Part shown: in pieces, positions 29,101 to 40,541 of the stretch | Position numbering within the stretch: position 1 is the stretch's first letter | Layout: each line of letters begins with the position of its first letter | From: Meira nashicola | Taxonomy: Eukaryota; Basidiomycota; Exobasidiomycetes; Exobasidiales; Brachybasidiaceae | NCBI GenBank assembly: GCA_001600355.1 | Contig: BCJU01000001.1 | Span: 3,902,992-3,966,991 of the forward strand | Length of the DNA: 64,000 bases | Reading direction: 5' to 3' | Position numbers and translations under genes: made by a program | Notes under the pieces: model-generated | The model's database searches: none | Seen by the model: only the letters and a program-made list of their open reading frames with translations | What the model was told of the DNA's origin: nothing

Positions 29101-29400
29101 TTCTTTTCCCCTCTTCTTCTACATTACAAAAGCAAGAAATCGATCAATTACCCTAATCAATGGAAACAGACAACAAGTCTTAATCTCGCCATCACATTCT
29201 TGTATATTTATAACTCTCTTTTCGAACTCCTTCAAGAGATCTTACTCCTTTCTTCTTCATTCTCATCAACCTATTCGAATCTTGATTCGATCGCCATTCA
29301 AAATTCCACTTGTGGGTTGAGCTTTATTGGAATGCATTCATTCGGTCAAACAAACAAGTAAATATACCCAACACGTACATATATCTCACTTCTCAACAAC
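26132..29400. other. 3.3 kb AT-rich gene-poor spacer
   Basis: Upstream region of both GH27 (left) and the seven-helix gene (right). No frame above about 106 codons, and none with recognisable content. Contains TTCCGTGGA (26222-26230), CCGCGGAAC twice (about 26588 and 26970), TCCACGGAAAGG (26991-27002), and a short hairpin with arms ACTGCACTG/CAGTGCAGT (28241-28249, 28259-28267). A non-coding RNA or a decayed gene cannot be excluded. The last few hundred bases before 29401 are pyrimidine-rich, as expected for a promoter/5' UTR. Confidence 0.4.
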
Positions 29401-32001
29401 ATGACTTCTTTATACCAACATGGCTTCAACTTTTTACCTCGACCTGATCGATCCCCGCTCTCGTTCGGAGATGAAGCCACCCGATCTCAACTACCCGACT
29501 TTCAAACAGTAGCTGAATTAGCGGAATTCGTTGAAAGATTATTCTTCTACAAGTTACCCATTCCAGGCATCTATATTCAAATCAAATTTTGTGCAAGTTA
29601 TGTTTGTCTTTTATTATTGATCATCATTATGATCCTTTCAGGACGAATGTACGAAAATACTTTTTGGATCATTAGACCGATGAAAAAGCCTTCAGGAACA
29701 GTCCTCGTTCCAAATTCAATGTTGGCCTTTTCAATGATCGAAGGTATTTATGGTGTCCTTTTCGTTGCTCTTTTGTGGGAATGTGACAAATTTTATGAAA
29801 ACCGTACAAAAATCCCGTTCAATTTCATGGCTTGGTTACAATTACCATGGATACCACTAATCATCGGTGCTTCTATGGCAGCTTTAGGAACGTATTTTGC
29901 CATTCCCAGTAACACTCAACAATCTTTCGGCGTCGATTCTGAAGAAAATAAAGTGAAAAATGCTGTTCGTCGTTTCTTTTCCCATTCATGGTTTATTAAT
30001 TCAACCACGATCATTGGTCCTCTTGCAGTAATTATTTCTATCGTCATTCCAACGGTTTGGAGTAGTATCTTATTCAATCGTTCATTGAATGATTCAATGG
30101 CTTGGCAAGAAAAGTATGCAGGTATGCCAGATTTCACCCAAGAAATGGTGACAGATGCTCAGCGTGTATGGTACAAACTTTTGCCAGCAGCGCGACTTGC
30201 CAGTATCTCGATGATCATGTGGAGTATTTGGGCGTTTATGATCTTTGTCATTTATACTTCCATTGCTGTTCGTTTGGTACTTGCCGTTCGTCGTGAATTA
30301 TACAAAGTCGAAAATGCAAAAGGAGCTTATCGTGGCTTTGCTGTTTCTACATATCATGAGCCTAACGAAGGTCGAGAACAAGCAGGGGGAGCAGCTGAAA
30401 TCGAAAAGCAAAATCGACTAAAATATGCTGCTGCTCTTCATGGTGATGACGATGTTGAAAATGGAGCAGCTAAGGGTAAAGTGGATCAGCAGTTGCCCGG
30501 TCATAAAATAAAATCATCCCCAGTAGTGCCACAAGCAGGAGGGTCTGATATTGAAAGTGGTGATGCAATCGCTACTCAAACAAAAGAGAGGAAAATATCC
30601 GACGCAACGGTAATTGATGACAGGTTATCAAGATCAAACAGCAAAATGCCTTTGATGCCAAAAGGAGATGGTAACAATCATCAAAGTCCACCAGCGACTG
30701 AAAGATCAAGCGAAGAAGATTTACAAAATGTCTTGGATCGCGCAATTCCTATGCAATTTGACGAAGAAGGTGCAGCAGCAATGATTGGTAGTGCACGAAA
30801 AGGCGGTAAAAAAGAAAGTAAGAATAGCGATAGTGATAGTGATCGAGCAGGAAATACGCATGGAATACGTTCTTTTATGCCGAATATAATGATGCAGAAA
30901 AGACCTGCACACGAAATTCAAAAACAAATCGCTGTTGGTGGAAGAAATCAACAAAGGGATGCATTAAGAAAAGCATTTATTCATGTTTGTATTCAAGCAA
31001 TCGCTATCAGTCCTGCTTGTTTGTTATTCATGGGCATTGCAATCTTATTAGCTATTGGAAGTTATGGAGGTACGGAACAACCTCGAAACGGCGGTACACT
31101 TTATGAAATATTATTAGCATATGCACTCTTTTTTGCAAGTTGGGTTACAGTCGTTTTCGGTTCGGTTACTTTGTTTGCTATTGCATTCAGAACGTATGAA
31201 TCCGTTTTAACAATCGTATCTTTCCCTTCTGTGCTTGGACAAAATAGTTCAAGCGGTGGAGGAAATAAAGCAGGCAAAAGTGGAAGGAATAACGATAGCA
31301 ATAGCAACGGTGCTCAATCGGGTTCTTCAGGACAAAAAACGGGTAAAAATCATGGTCCAACTTCATTCACCAGTCCAAGTAGCCCAAGAACGCTGGAAAG
31401 TAACGATCAGGGTAGTTGGCATAGATTATCTATACCTTTATCGTCCAGTAAACGTAAACCTAGCGTTCGATCTGCAAATACAGCAAATACAGGATTGGGA
31501 ATTGGAATGGAAACTTCATTCTTTGAAACTGAAACGAGGCATGTAACTAATGCAGTACGTTCAACAGATGACGATGAGGAAGATCGTGATTTGACGTATG
31601 AGATGAGCTCGTTCAGTAGTAATCCGCTTAGCAAGTTTAATGATGCGGAAGTTGGACCTTTAGAATCATTTGGAGAAATGCCAAAGAGTATGCCAAGAGC
31701 AGCATTGGCCGAAGCAAAATCACATCAATCATCTCCGGATTACAATAATCGTCATCAAGCGCGAGCTTATAGACGCAATGATGAAGGAACTCAACTTTCT
31801 TCCGTTACACCTTCACCTCGTTCACCACAATATCGATCACCAAGATCACAAACGACACGAAGAGCTTCAAATCAGGAAGAATTTGATGAAAGTCAATCTT
31901 ATTCGGATCCAGAAGAAGAACGTCGTTATTTCCAAGGAGGGGCTGGAAGACGTAGAGTAAGTTTAAAGAATTCTACTCGTAAGCCAGTCCCACGCTCATG
32001 A
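29401..32001 (+). CDS. Orphan seven-helix membrane protein
   Basis: Unrecognised family. The 866 residues contain seven hydrophobic helices at about 60-80, 106-126, 148-168, 203-224, 266-291, 525-550 and 568-595. The N terminus is about 55 residues. A very long hydrophilic loop (292-524) between helices 5 and 6 and a ~265-residue Ser/Arg/Asp-rich tail suggest a large, probably phosphorylated cytoplasmic surface. This layout resembles G-protein-coupled receptors with an expanded third loop, but I see no Pth11, Ste2/Ste3, cAMP-receptor or RTA1 signature. It sits between GH27 and GH3 genes; a nutrient-sensing role is speculation from position. Intact, intronless; the start is the first Met after an in-frame stop-free 5' leader. 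Confidence 0.8.
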   Translation: MTSLYQHGFNFLPRPDRSPLSFGDEATRSQLPDFQTVAELAEFVERLFFYKLPIPGIYIQIKFCASYVCLLLLIIIMILSGRMYENTFWIIRPMKKPSGTVLVPNSMLAFSMIEGIYGVLFVALLWECDKFYENRTKIPFNFMAWLQLPWIPLIIGASMAALGTYFAIPSNTQQSFGVDSEENKVKNAVRRFFSHSWFINSTTIIGPLAVIISIVIPTVWSSILFNRSLNDSMAWQEKYAGMPDFTQEMVTDAQRVWYKLLPAARLASISMIMWSIWAFMIFVIYTSIAVRLVLAVRRELYKVENAKGAYRGFAVSTYHEPNEGREQAGGAAEIEKQNRLKYAAALHGDDDVENGAAKGKVDQQLPGHKIKSSPVVPQAGGSDIESGDAIATQTKERKISDATVIDDRLSRSNSKMPLMPKGDGNNHQSPPATERSSEEDLQNVLDRAIPMQFDEEGAAAMIGSARKGGKKESKNSDSDSDRAGNTHGIRSFMPNIMMQKRPAHEIQKQIAVGGRNQQRDALRKAFIHVCIQAIAISPACLLFMGIAILLAIGSYGGTEQPRNGGTLYEILLAYALFFASWVTVVFGSVTLFAIAFRTYESVLTIVSFPSVLGQNSSSGGGNKAGKSGRNNDSNSNGAQSGSSGQKTGKNHGPTSFTSPSSPRTLESNDQGSWHRLSIPLSSSKRKPSVRSANTANTGLGIGMETSFFETETRHVTNAVRSTDDDEEDRDLTYEMSSFSSNPLSKFNDAEVGPLESFGEMPKSMPRAALAEAKSHQSSPDYNNRHQARAYRRNDEGTQLSSVTPSPRSPQYRSPRSQTTRRASNQEEFDESQSYSDPEEERRYFQGGAGRRRVSLKNSTRKPVPRS

Positions 32002-32369
32002 AACGTGAGCAATACAATGCATACGTTTGCTTCAAGTTCGTGTCTCCCCGGCAGTCTGCAGGTTCAACGATCATTTCTCAGAATCTTTAAGTGACGGTGG
32101 CATGGACCTTGATGGTTATGCATCCGTCAGATCGTATGTTTTTCTATATATAAAAAATTCACAAACAAGTCCCAAAAAAGTATACCTCTTTTCAATATGG
32201 TCTCGAGTCACGAAAAATGACGCTCTATTCTTCTCTCTTACAGGGAAGAAGTGAAGCGTGTATTTATACACCTTTGAAAGAACATGCATTGTATAACCAT
32301 TCTTTTCCAAAATGTGAAATGTGATCAATTATCTTAAAAATCTCATTATCCTTCATGGTCGCTAATACA
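32002..32369. other. Convergent spacer (3' regions)
   Basis: 368 bp between the stops of the seven-helix gene and the GH3 gene. Nothing recognisable beyond AT-rich 3' UTR-like sequence. Confidence 0.4.
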
Positions 32370-35102
32370 TTAATCGGAATTATTTCCACCGATATTTGTA
32401 GTAGAGATCTTTTTGTGTAATGGTAATTGACGACTTGAAGTTCCAACATAAACTGTCTTTTGATGATCGGAAATGAACCAATTTTGTGATTTTGTATCCC
32501 AGTTGCTCACATCTCTTCTTGTAAGGTTGGCAGTGAACGTTTTCGTTTCTCCGGGTGAGATATTAATTCGATCAAAACCACGTAAAACTTTTGGTGGATC
32601 AAGAGGACCTCCAAGACTAAGGTATAATTGAGCAACTTCATCACCTTCAACGTTACCTGTATTCTTAATTTGTGCAGTTACAGTATAAGCAACATCCCAT
32701 AATTGATCATTTCCACCTGGCGCTCCACCTGCAGGAGGTAATTGATAAGGGGAACCATCTTGTGATCCTGCAGGTAACCAATCTTCTGATTTTTGACCGT
32801 AATCTGGATTACCTGCTGATGCTTTCAAATCTGTTGAATTTAAATAAGGATAAATGTATAACTGAACTCTATCGAATCCATCTTCTCCTTGTTTTGGATA
32901 AAGATAATCTTCTGCCGTTCCTGGTTTAGGTCCAAGTGTAGGTGCTTTTTTACTCTTTTTATTTGTTGGATAATATTTTGCTATTTGATGAGATTCGATT
33001 TGTAAATCAGAATATTCAAATGTTGTAAAAGATAATCCAAATCCGAATTCATATTCAGGTGTTTTATTATATCTATCAAATCCACGATAATCGATAAATT
33101 TACCTTCTCCGAAATTATCTTGTGGTGAAAGTTGTCCATTATTGGGTTTATATAATATATCCGTTGTATATTCTTGACGTTCAGAACCCATAGTAAAGGG
33201 TAATTTACCACCAGGATTTACCTTTCCATATAAAATATCAACGATTGAATTACCGGATTCTTGACCAGGCATTCCTGCCCAAACGATTGCAGTAACGTTT
33301 GGATGATCTTTGAATGAATCAACCAAGACAGGACCGCCTGAATGAATGACAACAACAGTTTTATTATTTTCTGAAGCAACAGTCTTTATCAAATCTTCAC
33401 CGTTATGCCATAAAGTTAAATTATTACGATCACCTTCATTTCCATCAACACTGATATATCCTTCACCTGAATCAGCATTAACGAAAACTAATGCAACGGA
33501 AGAATGTCTTGCTAAAGCTGTAATTTGACTTGTTGCTGTATCATTCGTAATACCTTGAATAATTCCATTTCCTTCATCTTGAACTTTATTTGTTATTGCT
33601 TGTAAAGGTGAAATCAAATATGGATAATTTGCCGTTCCACTTCCCCAACCTTCACCTAATGTACCTTGATCACATCCACGATCATCGCATCCGTTTGGAC
33701 CTGCAGTATTATCACCTGCATCACTACCAAAAACAGCAGTAAACTTTTCATTAGAAGCTGTAAGAGGAAGTGTATTATTTGTATTCTTTAATAAGACGGT
33801 AGAACGAGCAGCATGATGACGAATTAACTTTCCATGATTTCGACGAACATCAACATGTTCATTCACACGACCATAACCAGTTTTTGAAATCGTATGGATA
33901 TAACCATCATCATCGTATGTCCAAGAATTAAAATTGATTGGAATTTGATGTTTATCACGACCGACATAATAATAAGCTGCCATAATACGCATTGCCATAT
34001 CATCTAAACGCCATTGAGGTAATGTTCCGTTTAAGATTGCGATTGTTGAATTTGTACCATAAAATGCATTTCCTGTTGCGAAAAGAGTATCACCTGGCAT
34101 TGCCATATCCATTCCAGCTAAAGCACTTGAAACTCCTGACTTTTGTGCTTGCCAATCGCTCATAACGAAACCTTGAAAGCCAAGTTCACCTTTAAGTAAA
34201 TAATTTAATGTATAACTATTTTGACAACCTGCACTATTGTTTACCTTTTGATAAGAACACATTACAGATGCAACTCCAGCACGAACTGCATCTGCAAAAG
34301 GCCAAAGGTATAATTCATGCATAGTAGTATCATCCAAATTTGAACTTAAAACTTCTGTAATATTATAACCATAACCTTGTGCTTCACCAACTTGACGAAA
34401 ATGTTCTTGTTCGTTTAAGATGAAATGTTTCAAAGTTGCCATTACTCCTGCATTTTGCATTCCATAAACAGTTTGTGCTGCTGCTTGACCTGAAAGATAT
34501 GGATCAGGTGAAAAACCTTCCCACATCCTTCCACCTTCGGGAGAACGACCAAGAGGACCAACAACAGGACCTAATTGAGCATCAATACCTTTATCACGAA
34601 ATTCAGATCCCATTGCATGACCTCTTTGCCACCAAATATCACGATCGAAAGAAGCGGCAACCGTACCACCAGCAGGAAAAACTGAATTAAAATCGGTAAA
34701 ACGAATACCTAAAGGACTATCTTGTAAACATAAAGAACGAAAACCTAAACGTGGAATTGAACCTGTTTGACCAACACAACTATCCGATTGCCATCCACCA
34801 CCTGTTGTTAAATTTACCTTTTCTGGAATCGTTAATTTGCTTACAAATTCTTCTGCTCTTTTATATGCCCAACCCCAATCACCTGAACCGTCCATCCAAG
34901 GAGAAGGATATTTAGGTGGTGAATTAACATCATTTCCTTGTGGTACGGATGTTTTATTTACTAAAGATGCATCTGGATAATAAGAATTTGGAAATGGTGC
35001 TTGATCAGGACCTTGTGGTAGACTTTGTGCGTTAATTGACTGAGAGAAAAATACAGCCAACAAACACAAAAAGCCCGTTTTGAATAAGAGGATATTTGTC
35101 AT
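32370..35102 (-). CDS. Secreted beta-glucosidase, GH3
   Basis: Removes terminal beta-D-glucose from cello- and gluco-oligosaccharides. A signal peptide (1-25, hydrophobic FLCLLAVFFSQSINA) leads into the GH3 N-terminal barrel. Conserved features include the GRSPEGGRMWEGFSPDPYLSG substrate loop, KHFILNEQEH and nucleophile Asp316 in VMSDWQAQ. The C-terminal alpha/beta sandwich contains the GDRNNL acid/base region, and a fibronectin-III-like domain closes the protein (roughly 780-900). 910 residues, typical of fungal GH3 beta-glucosidases. Many Asn-X-Ser/Thr sites suit secretion. Divergent from the GH35 gene across a shared 1.8 kb spacer. Confidence 0.95.
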   Translation of the reverse strand: MTNILLFKTGFLCLLAVFFSQSINAQSLPQGPDQAPFPNSYYPDASLVNKTSVPQGNDVNSPPKYPSPWMDGSGDWGWAYKRAEEFVSKLTIPEKVNLTTGGGWQSDSCVGQTGSIPRLGFRSLCLQDSPLGIRFTDFNSVFPAGGTVAASFDRDIWWQRGHAMGSEFRDKGIDAQLGPVVGPLGRSPEGGRMWEGFSPDPYLSGQAAAQTVYGMQNAGVMATLKHFILNEQEHFRQVGEAQGYGYNITEVLSSNLDDTTMHELYLWPFADAVRAGVASVMCSYQKVNNSAGCQNSYTLNYLLKGELGFQGFVMSDWQAQKSGVSSALAGMDMAMPGDTLFATGNAFYGTNSTIAILNGTLPQWRLDDMAMRIMAAYYYVGRDKHQIPINFNSWTYDDDGYIHTISKTGYGRVNEHVDVRRNHGKLIRHHAARSTVLLKNTNNTLPLTASNEKFTAVFGSDAGDNTAGPNGCDDRGCDQGTLGEGWGSGTANYPYLISPLQAITNKVQDEGNGIIQGITNDTATSQITALARHSSVALVFVNADSGEGYISVDGNEGDRNNLTLWHNGEDLIKTVASENNKTVVVIHSGGPVLVDSFKDHPNVTAIVWAGMPGQESGNSIVDILYGKVNPGGKLPFTMGSERQEYTTDILYKPNNGQLSPQDNFGEGKFIDYRGFDRYNKTPEYEFGFGLSFTTFEYSDLQIESHQIAKYYPTNKKSKKAPTLGPKPGTAEDYLYPKQGEDGFDRVQLYIYPYLNSTDLKASAGNPDYGQKSEDWLPAGSQDGSPYQLPPAGGAPGGNDQLWDVAYTVTAQIKNTGNVEGDEVAQLYLSLGGPLDPPKVLRGFDRINISPGETKTFTANLTRRDVSNWDTKSQNWFISDHQKTVYVGTSSRQLPLHKKISTTNIGGNNSD

Positions 35103-36918
35103 CTCTCGTTTTTGGGGGTATTAAAGATGATGGTTTGGATGGAAAGTTTAAACTTAAATGCCTACCATTTAACAAAAGATTTCCCCCACCCCTAAACTTA
35201 TTGTCCAAACAAAAGGATCACCGGTGGCGTCCTCTCCACACTTTTGCTGATCTATGTACATATGTACATGTATGATGATTGTCCGCATGGAAAGCGGTTG
35301 GGTAATGCATGATTGTTTCTATTCTCGTACGACTCTTTCGGTTATTAGGCAAAATCTTCCTCTCTTTTAATTAAGAATCTTTTCTCCTTTCCTTTTCTTA
35401 CCTTCTAGAAAAGGGAGGATTGAAGATGCATATTGACATTGTTTATGCACGAAAAACCAAAAAGGTGGAGCTCAATTCGCGGTTCGTTCGGGCCCTTTAA
35501 ATTTAAAGGTTTTAAAAGACAGAAAAAGTGAATCATACCACTAAAAAATAATGCGGCAACGCATTTCCAAGGTTTAAGCAAAAACGCTAAAATAACAATT
35601 AACCACCCTCTTTCATGCTGCATGATGCATAGGGGGAAAAATCCAAATTCAAGTCGCCGTTCAAAAGAAGAAGCATAGATTGGCCGAGAAACGCGTGCTT
35701 TTTTGACTTCCTTCTACACACGTACAAGCTGCTTCTTTTTTCCACGTGTAGAATCCTCAATCATTCTCTTTGGCAGCATCCGAAAAGCCTTCTATTCCCC
35801 CACGTTAATCATACAAACTAACAAAAATGCATTTTTCCCCGCTCAAGCTTTTTTAGCATTTCGGCAAGATTATGACTCAACTTAAGCTTTTTTTGTCTTT
35901 GTAGTCTGATTCGTTGATTCTAATACCAGCAAGATAATAGCAACCAACTAGACCAAAAGAATCGGAGGTCCGAACGGAATATCATCTTCTTTGCATGAGA
36001 AAATTCAATGATGCTTTTTGTTTTAATGCTTAAATGCAATACAAAAGCGATATTCATTACATACGTAACAATCTTGTTGGTTGAGATGCTCCTCACTTCT
36101 GCACAACATCATTCTCACGTGGTCACATCGGTCTCGAAATGAAAGCGAGCTAGGTTGTCCCTGAAGCAGAAGTATGATGTAAGCAAATACGCTCTCCGGC
36201 ATACTTTCTCGCGAATAACTTCTTCTCATCTTGTTTCTGGTGCTTAGCATCGACTAAGGGTTTTCTCCTACAATGTATGCGTGCACATGACATTATTCTT
36301 TTCTGTTCCAACGAACTAACGAATGAATGGTCACGTTCCTGTTCCACGGATCATGTCATGGAAAGGGATGCTTAAAAGGATCGCAATCGGGATGCATAGA
36401 ATAACTTCCACGGAAAGGGCACTTTGGTTTTGATGACTGTCATGATGAAAAGCGGGGTAAATGCTCTTATTTACTGCGCGTGCGCAAGCAAACAGGCATA
36501 CGGACAAGATAAGATTGCCGGCGCTACCTCGTTTTTAGACTTACGCTAAAGTACTTTAATCTATTCACCTTTTTCGTCAATCTCATGTCAACGTCAATGT
36601 CAGAGAGAAGAAATGTTGCTGTTGTGGTGATGAGATCTGCTTGTTTGTTGATTTTGACAATATGCGGGAAAAACAACAAGTCTTTAATGACCGCACCGGA
36701 ACGATCTTGTTTTGTGGCTCTAACACATAGTCAATAAACCGTCGGTAATCTTGCGGCAAATCAATGCAAGACTTATACATTAATTTGGATGATGACGAGA
36801 GTAAAGGGGAATGGATATATGCATGGAGGAAAGTATAGACGGAAAGATATAAATACAATGCATTTCTTGAAGTCCTTGATCAGCTTCAATTATCCATTCA
36901 TCCTGCTTCCTATTCATC
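35103..36918. promoter_or_regulatory. Shared divergent GH3/GH35 intergenic region
   Basis: 1.8 kb between a beta-glucosidase and a beta-galactosidase gene transcribed away from each other. Contains TCCACGGA (36343-36350), TCCACGGAAAGG (36407-36418; identical 12-mer at 26991-27002 upstream of GH27), GCGCGTGCGC (36476-36485) and one ACGCGT (35691-35696). No gene is supported: the short frames are AT-driven and lack signals. Confidence 0.45.
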
Positions 36919-39900
36919 ATGAAAGAGGAAATTGCTCAATCTTTGAAGCGCTGGTTGACGCTAGCATGCGTTGTTGCAATCGCTTTGAATGTCATTTCCA
37001 TCAATGCTTTACCCTCGGGTAGCATTAATGGACGTGATGTAAGCACATCTTCATTGCTCCCCCGTCAAACTACCGATAAGCCTGTGACGTACGATCAGCA
37101 TAATTTCTACCTATTTGGTAAACCATTCATTATTAATTCAGCGGAAATGCATCCATGGCGTTTACCCGTTCCAGGATTATGGAGAGATGTTTTACAAAAG
37201 CTCAAAGCAGGTGGATATAATACACTTTCAATATATACTCATTGGGGTTTAACAACTCCTTCAAACGATCCTTCTTCTATTTCTTTGGATGGACCTGCGA
37301 ACAGATTAACAGACTTTTTAACGATTGCAAGAGAAGTCGGAATCTTTATCATTGTTAGACCTGGTCCTTATATCAATGCAGAAAGTACCGGTGGAGGTAT
37401 GCCTGGTTGGGTGCAAAAGTTAGAAGCGAGATTACGATTTAATGGTACGAATTGGAATGATGCTTGGATGCCTTATATGAAAGCAATCGTTGATGCTGCT
37501 GTTCCTTTTCAAGTAAATCTGGAGGTGAAAATGGCGCCTTAGATACTTCTGCTGGAACTGTACTTGCTTTTCAAGTTGAGAATGAATTTCAAGAAGCAGA
37601 TGGTCAAAAAGCTTATTTTGATAACATCATTCAATTTTACAAAGATAATGGAGTTTACGTTCCTACAACGTATAATTCTATTGGCAGTAACACTTACGTA
37701 GATGATTTTAATCTAGATATTTGGGGAAAAGATGCTTATTTCCAAGGTGAAGATTGTTCAAATCCGGAATCATGGCAACCATTACAAAATTGGACAGAAC
37801 TTTCAACTTTACGTACACATAATCCAGCAAGTATTCCTGAATTTCAAGCTGGTGCTTATGATAACTTTGGCGGAGCAGGATACGATAAATGTGCAATTAT
37901 GACTAACGGTAGCTTTGTTAATGTTGCCGAGAAGCAAGTTTATGGTGACGGATTAAAGTTTAAAAATGATTACGCAGGATTTGGCGGTACAAATTGGGGT
38001 AATACTGGATTCGGTACTTTCGTTTATACAAGTTACGATTATGGTGCAGGTGTAGATGAAAGTAGAATGATTCGTGATAAATTACGTGCATCTACTTTGC
38101 TCTCTTCTTTCATTAAATCTTTCAACTCTTTCGCAACTACAACACTGAAACAGCAAGGAACAAATATTGGTGTAAGTAATCAATCTGAAGATATAGTTGT
38201 ATCGGAATTACAACAGATCAACGGTACAGAATCATTTTATATCGTTCGTCATGGAGATAGTACTGCAAGCACGATTGCTACTTTTAATCTTAACATTGAA
38301 CCCATAAACGGACAACAAATTACAATTCCAAAAGATGGCAAAATTTCAATCGTTGGTCGTGATGCGATTATCATTCCTGTCAATGTCGCTTTAGGAGGTT
38401 CTGGTTTAGTGATGAATTATAGTACTTCTGATGTAAGCTTTTCGAGTACGATAGGAAATACAGATGTGGCTATTCTTCACGGTCAAGCAGGTTATCAATA
38501 CGAATTCGCACTTTCTGGTTCTGGTTTAGGTACGATTACTGCTTCTGATCAATCTATCAAAATTCGACAAGATTCTAGTAGTGCAACGATTCAATGGACT
38601 CCAGCTTCTCAAAAAGGATTCTCTGTTACTGTTCCAGCAGCAAATGGAAAGAAATTAATGATCAGATTAACAGATGTTGATTATGCACATGCATTCCAAT
38701 TTCCTTCTACTGCTTCCAATACAGCAGATGCAGTTTTAGGTCAAGGTAATAATCGTGTAGTAGTAAATGGTGCTTATCATGTTGCAAATGCTACTTTGAG
38801 TGGTGACGGTAGCACTTTGCCACTTGTTGGTCAATTGAATGGAACGTCGACCAGTCAATTGGATGTCATTGCTCCTGAAACTGTTAAACAAATCACTTTC
38901 AACGGCGCTCAACCTTCTTCTTCTTCGGCTAATGATGGTAGCTTGCAAGCCACATTCAATGGTGCTTCTCAAGACGCTTTATCGTACGAAGCTCCTTCTT
39001 TGTCAGGATGGAAATATCAAGATTCTTTACCTGAAATTAAATATGGTTATGTGCCTGATTCTAATTGGGTTAAAGCAGATTTGACCAAAACACCAAATGC
39101 ATGGTTCGGTGAAGCTACAACGCCAACGGTTTTATTTGCAGATGCATATGGATTTTATTCCGGAGGTGCGGTGATTTGGAAGGGTAGATTTAATGCTTCT
39201 TCCGCAAGTCAATTCGCTTCAATGGCAAATAAACTTAATGTGACTTATTATGGAGGTCAATACTTCGCTACTTCTACATTTTTGAACGATAAATTCGTTG
39301 GAATGACCGGTGTCTCGAATATTGAATATACCAACACTGCTTTCGATCTTTCGCAAGATCAATTTGTTGATGGTGAAAATGTATTCACAGTAATTGTTGA
39401 TTCTACCGGTTTACAAGAATGGGGTTCAGGTGATGTAACAAATGTGAATGGATACGATTATCCAAAAGAATTTTCAAAAATGCCTCGTGGTATTTTGCAA
39501 TTTGATATTTTACAATCTAACGGAAGCAAAACAGAAAATGTTACAGTAGATTGGATCGTAACAGGCGCACAGGGAGGTGAAAAATTAATCGATAAAGTTC
39601 GTGGACCATTAAACGAAGGTGGCTTATACGGAGAAAGACAAGGATGGCATTTACCTGGCTTTGATGATCCTCAATGGTCCACAAAAGATCCAACTTCTAA
39701 TGATGGTGGCGTAAAAGGTGCAGGAGTTGGATTCTATCGTACAAGTGTTAATTTGAACATTCCTGATGGATATGATATTCCTTTTTCCGTTGTATTTGAT
39801 GGAGAATCAAAAGATGATTCAAAAACATGGAGAACTTTACTCTATGTAAACGGTTGGCAATTCGGTAAAAGGTTTGTCAAATTTGGTTCTCAAACCAAGT

Positions 39901-40079
39901 TCCCTATTCCTCCTGGTATTCTTGATCCTAAAGGTCAAAATACAATCGCTATTGCAGTTTGGTCTCCCGATGAGAATGGTGCCGTCATGCCTCAAATCTC
40001 TTTGCAAAAGCAAGGCGTTTTTGTTGGCTCTGTCGATTATTCTCTTAATAATCCTACTTACCAACAAGTCCGTGGCTGA
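36919..40079 (+). CDS. Secreted beta-galactosidase, GH35, interrupted by one frameshift
   Basis: Fungal LacA-type beta-galactosidase, about 1053 residues if read through. The first frame (36919-37542) has a hydrophobic signal segment (about 12-32), then ITYD-like start VTYDQHNFYLFGKPF, MHPWRLP and VRPGPYINAE. It stops at 37540. The conserved continuation GTVLAFQVENEF (acid/base Glu codon 37584-37586) and the nucleophile segment PEFQAGAYDNFGG (Glu codon 37839-37841) are in another frame that stays open to 40079. The switch must lie between 37494 and 37539, where both frames are open; one missing base near 37513 would restore the protein. GT-AG introns there would delete a conserved strand. Either an assembly error or a very young null allele. 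Jelly-roll domains follow. Confidence 0.88.
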
Positions 40080-40541
40080 TTTCAGTCATAAGTGTCTGTC
40101 ATGTTTTCATAACAAAAATGCGTCAATAAAGAATGAATTGAGAAAATAATTGTATGTATGAGAATATGAGTACGAATGCAGTTTGAAAAAAGAAAAATAT
40201 TAAAGAAGTATAGCTTGAGGTTGGAGTGTTTTGCTCTGGAAGAAATCGAAATACGAAAATCCAAAAGCGTGCAGGCTAGTAAAATGATGGCAAAAAAGCA
40301 TTGTTCTGTGTGTCTGATTCCCAAGGATTGTGAAGGAGAAGCTTGTGTGTGTGTGTGTGTAATTCAATTCAAAGGAGAAGATGATAAATTATGATGTCAA
40401 CGAATAACCAAATTAACGCTATCTATTTTTGAATGGTGATGAAGGATAATTCTCTTCGCGCTAGAATGGTATCGTTACATCAATAACTTTTATCCTCGCC
40501 CTTGAATCGTCAAACGTCACAAATTCTTAAGTCAAAACCTT
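40080..40541. other. Convergent spacer with GT microsatellite
   Basis: 3' regions of the GH35 gene and the GPI-protein gene. Holds a short (GT)n run at 40344-40360; otherwise nothing recognised. Confidence 0.4.

Noticed and set aside
36583..36858. 91-codon minus-strand frame in the GH3/GH35 spacer
   Set aside because: No start context, signal or domain; lies within a likely promoter.
37513..37580. A 68-nt GT-AG intron explaining the GH35 frame change
   Set aside because: It would restore the frame but remove the conserved strand just before the catalytic Asn-Glu, which is plainly encoded there.
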